Assembly (NCBI GenBank): GCA_946482165.1
Contig: CAMLQS010000035.1
Coordinates: 1-23,426, forward strand
DNA from: an uncultured Verrucomicrobiota bacterium
GTDB taxonomy: Bacteria; Verrucomicrobiota; Verrucomicrobiae; Opitutales; Opitutaceae
Length of the DNA: 23,426 nucleotides
Direction of reading: 5' to 3'
Within the stretch, counting starts at the first letter, position 1. The number at the start of each line of letters is the position of its first letter. The position numbers were made by a program, and so were the translations under genes. A model generated the notes under the pieces. It was not told the origin of the DNA and made no database searches. It worked only from the letters and a program-made list of their open reading frames with translations. Positions 7,581 through 14,077 of the stretch are shown piece by piece.

Positions 7581-8813
7581 TCAAAACCCCTCGGCCGCAT
7601 ACTCGGCCAGCACCGCCGCGTCCGTCTCGCGCGCCCTCAGCTCGGCCAGCCGCTCGCGCTCGCCCAACCGCGCCAGCGCCCACACCGCGTGCGCCCGCAC
7701 CATCGGCACCGCGGGAACACCCGCCCCCGCCGCGTCCGCCAGCTCCGCGATCCGCTCCGAGCACTCGCGCGCGCCGGTGTTGCCCGCGACGATGCACGCG
7801 TTGCGAAGCAAGCCCGCCAACTTCGCGCGCTTGATCGCCGTCTTGCGAAAAACCTCCGCGAAGCGCTCCGGCGTCAGCGCCAGCACCTCCGGCAAAGTCA
7901 GCCGCGCGATCTCCGGCCGCGGGCTGAGCAACACCGAGCGGCTCGCCTGCGCGAAGCGATTCCACGGACACACCTCGGCGCACACATCGCATCCGTAGAT
8001 CCGATTCCCGATGCCCGCCCGCAGCTCCCGCGGAATGATCCCCTTGTTCTCGATGGTCTGATACGACACGCAACGCCTCGCATCCACCACCCCGGGCGCG
8101 GCGAACGCCTGCGTCGGGCACGCGTCCAGACAACGCGTGCATTTTCCGCACAACAGACCTGCGTGCGAGCCTTCCACCGTCCTGCCGCCCAGCGGCTCGT
8201 CCGCCGGCACTTCGAGCCGTGTCACGATGCACGCAAGAAACAACCAGTTCCCGAACTCGCGCGATATCAGCATCGCGTTTTTTCCCGTGAACCCGAGTCC
8301 CGCCCTCGCCGCCCAGCCACGCTCCAGCACCGGCCCCGTGTCCACGTAGAAACGATGGTCCTCCGGCCCGATCCCGCCGATCTCCTCGATCACCTTCCCC
8401 GCCGCCTCGAGCCCGGCCTTGATCGTGTCGTGATAATCCGAATACTGCGCATACCGCGCCCAGGCAGGGCGGGACCGCCGGGACCGCCGTTCCGTTTCCG
8501 CACCCGTCGCCGCCGCCTCCTCAGGTTTCAGGTCTCCGTCTTCATCCTTTGCCTTCGTCGCATAGTTCACCCCGAGCATCACCAGCGTGCGCGCCCCCGG
8601 CAGGACCTTGTCCGGATCGCCGCGCTTTTCCGCCCCGCGCTCGAGCCAAGCCATCTCCGCCTGATGCCCCGCGTCGAGCCACGCGCGCAGCCCCGGCCCG
8701 AAGAGCGGCTCCGCCCGCGCAAAACGCACCGCGTCGAAGCCGAGCTCCTTCAGCCGCGCGCGCAAACGCTCCGCCCCCGCCTGGTCGAGCCTCGCCTCCG
8801 CGCCGCCGTTCAT
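7581..8813 (-). CDS. queG: Epoxyqueuosine reductase QueG
   Basis: A 410-residue QueG, the cobalamin and iron-sulfur enzyme that reduces epoxyqueuosine to queuosine in tRNA. Visible features are the catalytic-loop region FYVDTGPVLERGWAARAGLG with D158, the cluster motif CGKCTRCLDACP (C222, C225, C228, C232) with C248, and the second motif YGCDVCAEVCPWN (C275, C278, C282). A HEAT-like C-terminal part (NACIVAGNTG, HAVWALARLG) binds tRNA in the family. An insertion of about 30 charged residues (86-117) lies between LGVNYAT and WARYAQYSDYHD. The start at 8813 is chosen for the Shine-Dalgarno just upstream and because it avoids overlap with aroK, whose stop lies 16 bases away. The two genes probably form an operon. 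Confidence 0.95.
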   Translation of the reverse strand: MNGGAEARLDQAGAERLRARLKELGFDAVRFARAEPLFGPGLRAWLDAGHQAEMAWLERGAEKRGDPDKVLPGARTLVMLGVNYATKAKDEDGDLKPEEAAATGAETERRSRRSRPAWARYAQYSDYHDTIKAGLEAAGKVIEEIGGIGPEDHRFYVDTGPVLERGWAARAGLGFTGKNAMLISREFGNWLFLACIVTRLEVPADEPLGGRTVEGSHAGLLCGKCTRCLDACPTQAFAAPGVVDARRCVSYQTIENKGIIPRELRAGIGNRIYGCDVCAEVCPWNRFAQASRSVLLSPRPEIARLTLPEVLALTPERFAEVFRKTAIKRAKLAGLLRNACIVAGNTGARECSERIAELADAAGAGVPAVPMVRAHAVWALARLGERERLAELRARETDAAVLAEYAAEGF

Positions 8814-8819
8814 AGGCCG

Positions 8820-8827
8820 CCTCCTCC
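8820..8827 (-). promoter_or_regulatory. Strong Shine-Dalgarno of queG
   Basis: On the minus strand GGAGGAGG ends 6 bases before the ATG at 8811-8813. It decides the queG start over an in-frame upstream codon at 8855. It is the only strong ribosome binding site seen among the starts examined in this window. Confidence 0.8.
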
Positions 8828-8829
8828 GC

Positions 8830-9426
8830 TCAAGAGCTCGCGCCCTCGCCGCCACCCGGTCCCGTCCCCGGGCGCTTCCACAGGCCGCGCGCCTTCAAGA
8901 AATCCTCGGCGTCGCGCCGATAGACGCGCAGGACGTGCTGCACCACGTCGATCTGCGGACGATTGTCGGTCAGGATCACGCTGCCCGAGCGACGGTAGAT
9001 CGGCTCCCGCACCGCGTAGAGATCGCGAATTCGCTTCTCCGGATCCTCGACGTTCAACAGCGGCCGCTGCCGGCTTCCGGCGGTGCGTCGCAAAATCGTC
9101 TCCACCGTCGCGTGCAGGCAGATCACCACTCCGCGCTTTTGCAGCTCCGCAAGCATGCCCTCTTGCACCACAAGCCCGCCGCCGCAGGCCACCACCGTGC
9201 GCTCCGCCGGGTGCCCGTTTTCGATGAAGTCCCGCTCCATCCTGCGAAACGCCGGCTCCCCCTCCGTGGCAAAAATCTCCGCGATCGGCTTCGCTCGCTG
9301 CCGCTCGATTTCGTGGTCGCTGTCCAGCCAGCGGTGCCCGAGCCGGGCCGCAACGATGCGCGACACGGTGGTTTTCCCCGTGCCCATGAACCCGACCAGG
9401 TAGAGGTTGACGTCGTTCGGCTGCAT
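8830..9426 (-). CDS. aroK: Shikimate kinase
   Basis: A 198-residue shikimate kinase, which phosphorylates shikimate at the 3-hydroxyl in the pathway to chorismate. ATG at 9424-9426 gives MQPNDVNLYLVGFMGTGKTT, the family's normal opening; an in-frame upstream codon at 9471 would add 15 arginine-rich residues. Walker A is GFMGTGKTT (12-20). The shikimate-binding DSD is at 35-37, EGEPAFRR at 55-62, the glycine-rich CGGG at 81-84, the lid RQRPLL at 119-124, and R140 lies in VREPIYR. It is first in a probable two-gene operon with queG and diverges from the transglutaminase-like gene across 160 bases. The C-terminal tail of about 20 residues is Gly-rich and not conserved in the family. Confidence 0.94.
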   Translation of the reverse strand: MQPNDVNLYLVGFMGTGKTTVSRIVAARLGHRWLDSDHEIERQRAKPIAEIFATEGEPAFRRMERDFIENGHPAERTVVACGGGLVVQEGMLAELQKRGVVICLHATVETILRRTAGSRQRPLLNVEDPEKRIRDLYAVREPIYRRSGSVILTDNRPQIDVVQHVLRVYRRDAEDFLKARGLWKRPGTGPGGGEGASS

Positions 9427-9586
9427 CGCGCGGCGAGACAAAGCGCCTCCCCGCCGGCTGCCAACACCCATTCGCCAGCCGCAACTCGCGGGTCCGCGCG
9501 CCGAAACGCCCCGCGAACCCGCTCTTTCTTCGTCGCCCGGGCTTAAGGCCTCGATATGGCAAGGTGCCTGCTAGACACTCCCGTCC

Positions 9587-10450
9587 ATGAAACTCCGCGT
9601 CTCGCACCTGACCCGTTACGAATACGACCGCGAGGTCGGTTTCGGGCCGCATATTCTCTATCTCCGGCCGCGCGAGTCCTTCGACCAGCGTCTCCTGTTC
9701 CACCGGCTCTCCGTGCAACCCGACGCCCGGCTCATCCCGCTTCGCGACGCGCAGGACAACAACTTCGCCCAGGCGCACTTCTGGGAGCATGCCGCCGCGC
9801 TCAACATCCGCTCCGAGCTCGAGGTCGAACGCCAGTTTCCCAATCCCTTCGACTTCCTCCTCGATCCCTCGGCGCTCGCCGTCCCGTTCCGTTACGAGGA
9901 CGCGCTGCTGCCCGCGCTCGCGCCCTGCCTGGCCGCGGCCGACGACGCGAACGAGGACGCCCTCCCTCTGCGGGCCTGGCTCGACACGCATTTTCCCGAA
10001 CGCCCTTCCGACACGATCGCCTTCCTCAGCGCCCTGAATCTGCTGCTGTATCGGCAACTCGCCTACGTGCGTCGCGAGGAGGGCGCCGTGCAGCCGCCGC
10101 GCCTCACCCTCGAGCTGGGCGGCGGCGCGTGCCGCGACTACGCGTGGCTTTTCGTCGCGCTCGCCCGCGCGCTCGGCATCGCCGCGCGCTTTGTCAGCGG
10201 CTACCTCCACGCCCCGGACGACGACCGCCGCTCGGCCGGAGCGATGCACGCCTGGGCCGAGGTCTACCTGCCCGGAGCCGGCTGGCGCGGACTCGACCCC
10301 ACCCATGGCATCTGGTGCGACGACAACTTCATCGCCGTCGCCCACGCCGCCCGCCCCCAGGCCGTGAATCCCGTGCAAGGATCCCTCTTCACCACCGGCG
10401 CCGCCTACGCGCGCCTGCATGTCGATGTTCGCGTCGAACGCGTCGATTGA
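9587..10450 (+). CDS. Transglutaminase-like protein with bacterial N-terminal domain
   Basis: A 287-residue protein with an N-terminal bacterial transglutaminase-associated domain (start MKLRVSHLTRYEYDREVGFG, residues 1 to about 85) and a papain-like transglutaminase core (about 140-240). The triad is visible: C182 in GGGACRDYAWLFVALARALG, H221 in AMHAWAEVYLPG and D237 in WRGLDPTHG. There is no signal peptide, so it should be cytoplasmic. It lies 15 bases before the DUF2126 gene. In many bacteria the two are one polypeptide of about 1100 residues; the sum here is 1018. Family members are thought to cut or ligate isopeptide-like bonds in a peptide-modifying system, but the substrate is unknown. 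Confidence 0.88.
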   Translation: MKLRVSHLTRYEYDREVGFGPHILYLRPRESFDQRLLFHRLSVQPDARLIPLRDAQDNNFAQAHFWEHAAALNIRSELEVERQFPNPFDFLLDPSALAVPFRYEDALLPALAPCLAAADDANEDALPLRAWLDTHFPERPSDTIAFLSALNLLLYRQLAYVRREEGAVQPPRLTLELGGGACRDYAWLFVALARALGIAARFVSGYLHAPDDDRRSAGAMHAWAEVYLPGAGWRGLDPTHGIWCDDNFIAVAHAARPQAVNPVQGSLFTTGAAYARLHVDVRVERVD

Positions 10451-10465
10451 TTTCTCCCGTTTCAA

Positions 10466-12661
10466 ATGCCCCGCCCCTGTCTCCCCGCCGCCAACGAACT
10501 AGCCGCCGCCTCCGAGTCCACCGAGGCGCTGCTCGCCCGCCACGATGTCGTCCTCACGATGGGCGGCGAGCCCACCTTTGTCCCTCACCGGCCGGACGGC
10601 GCCGAGTGGGCCACCGCGGCGCTCGGCCCGACCAAGCTCGGCTACGCCCGCCATTTCGCGCAGGCCCTCATCGCCCGCTCCCGGCCCGGGGCGGCGATCC
10701 TCCAGACTTCCGGCAAACACTACCCCGGTGAACCGCTCCCTCGCTGGGCCCTGTTGTTGCAATGGCTGCCGGAGAAGGACGCCGACGGCCGGCCCCAGCC
10801 CGCGCTCTGGCGCGACCCTCGCCGGCTCAAAAGCGACGGCGCCCCGGGCAATCACAGCCTCGCCGACACCACGCGTTTTATCGACGCGCTCGTCCTGCAG
10901 CTGGGCCTCCCCGCCACCGCCTGCCTGGCCTTTGTCGACCCCTCCGCCCCCGCCCGCGCAAGCGGCTGGGTGCTGCCTCTCGATTTCGTCGACGGCGAGG
11001 CCACTCCGTGGCGAAGCGACGACTGGGCGTCCGAGCTAGGCCAGGAGCCGCTCGAGCTTTTGCCCGGCGACAGTTTGGCCGGCCTGCGCCTTCCGCTCGC
11101 CCGACTCTCCGAAGAACGCCTGCGCCGCGCCCTCACCGTGGAGCTATGCGAGGGATCGCTCACCGTTTTCGTCCCCCCCTTCCTCCTCGATGGCTACGTC
11201 TCGCTCGTTCGCGCCATCGAGAACGCGGTCGAGCGCTGCTCCTTGCGCCGCATCGTGCTCGCCGGCTACGCGCCGCCCTACGACGCCGCGCGTCTCCCCA
11301 CCATCGGCTTTGCGTCCGACCCAGGCGTGGTCGAGGTCAACCTCGCTCCTTGCGCCAACTGGACCGACTACGACCGCCAACTGCATGAACTCTACGCCGC
11401 CGCGGCCGACGCAGGACTCTGCGCGCGCAAGTTCCAGTTCAACGGCCGCGAGGTCGGCACCGGCGGCGGCGCCCACCTCGTCTTCGGCGGCCCCGAACCC
11501 GAGAAGTCGCCCTTCTTCCTCCATCCCGCGCTGCTTCCCTCGGTCATAAAGTATTTCCAGCGCCACCCCGCGCTCAGCTACGCGTTCACCGGCCTCTACA
11601 TGGGGCCAAGCTCGCAGGCCCCGCGCATCGACGAGAGCACCTACGAGGCGCTCTACGAGCTCGAGATAGCCTGCGACGGCGCCGCGCGTCTCGGCTCGCC
11701 GTGGAATCTCCCGCTCTACGATCTGCTTTTCCGCGATCTTCTCATGGATCGGTCGGGCAACACCCACCGCGCCGAGATCAGCGTCGACAAACTCTGGAAT
11801 CCTTTCGCGGGCAACGGCCGCCTCGGCCTCGTCGAGTTTCGCGCGTTCGAGACCCATCCCGAGCCCGCCGCGCAGTCGGTCGCCGCGCTCCTTGTCCGCG
11901 CCATCCTCGCCCGCTGCGCCGCCGCCCCGATCACCGACCGCTTCGTCCGCTGGGCCGGCGAACTGCACGACAAATTTTTCCTGCCCGCCTTCGTCTGGGA
12001 CGATCTCGCGTCCGTTTGCGCCGACCTGCGCGCGCACGGCATCCCCTTCGACGCCGAGTGGCTGCGCCCGCTCTGGAACTGGCGCTTCCCCGTCGTCGGC
12101 CGCCTCGGGATCGAATACGAGAGCGCCGAGAATCCCGCGCCTGCCGCCGTGGTTTTCCGCCAGGCTCTCGAGGCCTGGCCTCTGCTCGGCGAGTCGCCCA
12201 ACGCCGGCGGCGTCGCGCGCACGGTCGACGCCAGCATGGACCGGCTCGAAGCCTTCGTGACCGACGCCACCGTGCTGGAACGCGGACTCCTTCTCGTCAA
12301 CGGACACCCCTGCGAATTCCGTCCCGCCGACGGCGGCGCCGCGGCCGGCGTCCGCTACCGCGCGTTTTATCTGCATCCCGGCTTGCAACCGCACCGTCAG
12401 GTCGACGCGCCGCTCCTCCTCGAATGGGTCGACAAAACCACGCTCACCGTCGTCGCCGCCGCGCGCTGGCACGTCTGGAATCCGCGCGGAGCATCCTACG
12501 CGTCGCGTCCCGCCGACGAGGCCGAGGCCGCGACACGACGCGACGAGCGCTGGGAAGCCTGGCCGCAAACCGCAGGCCAGCCGCGCTTCATCCCGCGCGT
12601 CGACTTCGCGCCCGAAAGCCGGCACACGCTCGACCTCCGCCGCGCGCATCTCGGCGCGTGA
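10466..12661 (+). CDS. DUF2126-type protein, partner of the transglutaminase
   Basis: A 731-residue protein matching DUF2126, the region that normally follows a transglutaminase domain. Recognisable stretches are HDVVLTMGGEPTFVPHRPD (26-44) with the following GPTKLGYARHF, QTSGKHYPGEPLPRWALLLQ, FQFNGREVGTGGGAHLVFGG (323-342), and RAEISVDKLWNPF with LVEFRAFETHP (435 onward). The conserved Glu/Arg-rich motifs recall carboxylate-amine ligases of the glutamine-synthetase fold, a relationship I recall being proposed but cannot test here. It sits 15 bases after the transglutaminase gene and is surely co-transcribed with it. The usual companions (alpha-E domain and circularly permuted ATP-grasp genes) are absent from the window. 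The stop codon lies inside the repeat copy at 12651-12739. Confidence 0.87.
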   Translation: MPRPCLPAANELAAASESTEALLARHDVVLTMGGEPTFVPHRPDGAEWATAALGPTKLGYARHFAQALIARSRPGAAILQTSGKHYPGEPLPRWALLLQWLPEKDADGRPQPALWRDPRRLKSDGAPGNHSLADTTRFIDALVLQLGLPATACLAFVDPSAPARASGWVLPLDFVDGEATPWRSDDWASELGQEPLELLPGDSLAGLRLPLARLSEERLRRALTVELCEGSLTVFVPPFLLDGYVSLVRAIENAVERCSLRRIVLAGYAPPYDAARLPTIGFASDPGVVEVNLAPCANWTDYDRQLHELYAAAADAGLCARKFQFNGREVGTGGGAHLVFGGPEPEKSPFFLHPALLPSVIKYFQRHPALSYAFTGLYMGPSSQAPRIDESTYEALYELEIACDGAARLGSPWNLPLYDLLFRDLLMDRSGNTHRAEISVDKLWNPFAGNGRLGLVEFRAFETHPEPAAQSVAALLVRAILARCAAAPITDRFVRWAGELHDKFFLPAFVWDDLASVCADLRAHGIPFDAEWLRPLWNWRFPVVGRLGIEYESAENPAPAAVVFRQALEAWPLLGESPNAGGVARTVDASMDRLEAFVTDATVLERGLLLVNGHPCEFRPADGGAAAGVRYRAFYLHPGLQPHRQVDAPLLLEWVDKTTLTVVAAARWHVWNPRGASYASRPADEAEAATRRDERWEAWPQTAGQPRFIPRVDFAPESRHTLDLRRAHLGA

Positions 12662-12739
12662 GCGAACGACCAAGGCGCTCCGCGCTTCCGCTGCGTCGGA
12701 AAATCAACCGTGGCGCAACGGCGGAGCCGTTTTCGTCCG
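12651..12739. repeat. Dispersed intergenic repeat, copy 1
   Basis: It begins TCGGCGCGTGAGCGA and continues through GCGCTCCGCGCTTCCGCT to ACGGCGGAGCCG, and aligns with 16900-16987 over its length; about 55 of 64 bases match in the better half. In this copy the inverted repeat (TTCCGCTGCG against CGTGGCGCAA) is decayed. The first bases of the repeat supply the last codons and the TGA of the DUF2126 gene. Confidence 0.8.
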
Positions 12740-13069
12740 AACCGCATGGTTTGAACCGGAACAACGGCCCCGAAAGCGCCCCTCGAAACGAGCGCAGCAC
12801 GGGCAGCCGCCCCCCGATGGAGGGCCCGATGAGGCGACGGGCGCGCGGACCCTACGCAGGCAGGGGGATTCCCATTACGTAACCCATTTACAATGTTTTA
12901 TTTGTAAACATGATAATGGGTGTGGCTATTTCGTATCAAGAGGCGGATCGTGCCGCATGACTACACGCTCACGACTCGGCCTTATTAACCGGGAAGCGGG
13001 ACTTCCCCGGTCGGAGCCAGCTTGCTTCCCGTGCGCAACGGCCTCGGCGCGTCACATCGCCATCCGGAC
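12740..13069. other. Long non-coding gap before the response regulator
   Basis: No gene is seen in these 330 bases. They hold an AT-rich island (listed separately) and, nearer the gene, a hairpin with stem GGGAAG at 12991-12996 and CTTCCC at 13002-13007. The reading frame of the response regulator stays open back to a TTG at 13022, but MTNQHPIILAVDDD at 13070 is the better start because family members begin close to the first beta strand. Confidence 0.6.
12868..12945 (+). promoter_or_regulatory. AT-rich island with nested inverted repeat, probable promoter or operator
   Basis: In a GC-rich window this stretch stands out for A and T. ACCCATT at 12882-12888 pairs with AATGGGT at 12915-12921, and inside it TTTACA at 12887-12892 pairs with TGTAAA at 12903-12908. 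CCCATT also occurs directly repeated at 12871-12876. TTTACA followed after 19 bases by GATAAT (12912-12917) could be a promoter of the KaiC module, with a regulator binding the palindrome. That is inference. Confidence 0.45.
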
Positions 13070-13606
13070 ATGACCAACCAGCATCCAATCATCCTGGCCG
13101 TGGACGATGACAAGAACGACCTGCTGTTCCTGGAAGCCGCCTTCAAATTCAACGGTGCGTCGGCCGGCCTTCACACCGTGGGCGGAGGCAAGGAGGCGGT
13201 GGCCTACGTGAACGGAGACGGCCTCTTCGCCGACCGCGAACGGCACCCCTACCCGGACTTTGTCCTCACCGACTTAAAAATGCCCGGCACCGACGGCTTC
13301 GATGTGCTGGAGTTTCTCCGGAAAAAACCGGAGTCGGCAGTGATCCGGGCCGTCGTGCTCTCGGGATCGCAGGACAGCGAAGACATCCGGAAAGCCTACT
13401 GGCTGGGCGCGAGCGGCTACTTGGTGAAGCCGAGCTCGCCCATCGATCTGCGCAAGGTGGTGAAGACGTTGCACGACTTCTGGCTGATTTGCGAAAGCCC
13501 GGAGAGAAACCAGACAGGCGAGCCGAGTCCGACCGTCGGCTGCCGTAAACTCGGCGCCCGGGTCGCCGCCGGGCCCGTCGACCTGCAGTCAAAGGACGGA
13601 CGCTAG
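13070..13606 (+). CDS. CheY/Rcp1-like single-domain response regulator
   Basis: A 178-residue receiver protein without an output domain. The acidic pocket is D12-D14 (ILAVDDDKNDLLFLEAAF), the phosphoacceptor is D68 in FVLTDLKMPGTDGFDVLEFL, the switch residue S98 is in AVVLSGSQ, and K120 is in GYLVKPSS. The long loop between strand 2 and strand 3 (GDGLFADRERHPYPDF) is typical of Rcp1-type regulators that partner phytochrome-like kinases. The C-terminal about 40 residues are unstructured in appearance. It opens the four-gene module; the natural phosphodonor is the kinase at 15661. No Shine-Dalgarno is visible. Confidence 0.92.
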   Translation: MTNQHPIILAVDDDKNDLLFLEAAFKFNGASAGLHTVGGGKEAVAYVNGDGLFADRERHPYPDFVLTDLKMPGTDGFDVLEFLRKKPESAVIRAVVLSGSQDSEDIRKAYWLGASGYLVKPSSPIDLRKVVKTLHDFWLICESPERNQTGEPSPTVGCRKLGARVAAGPVDLQSKDGR

Positions 13607-13651
13607 ACGCGCCCACTCGCGACCGCGCGATCGCGCGGCGCGGGGCCAGCC

Positions 13652-14077
13652 ATGGAAATTCCCTCGCTCACTCGAAATCTCATCGCGCGCGAACTCCGCG
13701 CGGAGGACGGCGTCGGCGACGGCGCCGCGGGGGCCGCGGCTTTTCGGGTGTGCCAAAAATTTCGCGAACCGCTCTGCGTCCTCGCCGGGGTGGCCGGTTA
13801 CCGCTCGCTTCTTTCCCGGGCGCTTGCGCTCGCACGCCCCGGGGAGCCCTGGCTCGCCGGGGTGAAATGCGGGCTCGACGGCATGCTGGAGTTTCCGGCC
13901 GGGGGCGGGATTTTGGACGACCCCGAGGCGGCTGCGCGAGGCGGCGCCCTTCTTCTCACCGAGTTGCTCGGCCTCCTCTCCACCTTGATCGGCGACATGC
14001 TCACGCTGCGGCTGGTCCGCAACGTGTGGCCCGACGCCGACACGCCACCTTCCAAATCAGAAACGGACCCGTCATGA
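13652..14077 (+). CDS. Uncharacterised 141-residue protein of the KaiC module
   Basis: A small protein that I do not recognise as a named family. The central part reads LCVLAGVAGYRSLLSRALAL (41-60) followed by WLAGVKCGLDG, and the C-terminal part is helical and hydrophobic: LLLTELLGLLSTLIGDMLTL (100-119) ending in VRNVWPD. I recall similar stretches in unnamed proteins beside response regulators in cyanobacteria and planctomycetes, but cannot check this. There is no signal peptide; the last hydrophobic helix could be a membrane segment or, more likely, a packing helix interrupted by acidic residues. It starts 45 bases after the response regulator and its TGA overlaps the ATG of the KaiC-like gene, which strongly implies coupled translation and a shared function. 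Confidence 0.8.
   Translation: MEIPSLTRNLIARELRAEDGVGDGAAGAAAFRVCQKFREPLCVLAGVAGYRSLLSRALALARPGEPWLAGVKCGLDGMLEFPAGGGILDDPEAAARGGALLLTELLGLLSTLIGDMLTLRLVRNVWPDADTPPSKSETDPS

Noticed and set aside
5782..8232. An 816-codon minus-strand open frame across the TSUP and ruvC genes
   Set aside because: Composition is biased toward Gly, Glu and Arg with no domains, and it crosses repeat elements.
12740..13069. Riboswitch (for example c-di-GMP type) before the response regulator
   Set aside because: A short hairpin is present, but conserved core bases of known classes were not found.
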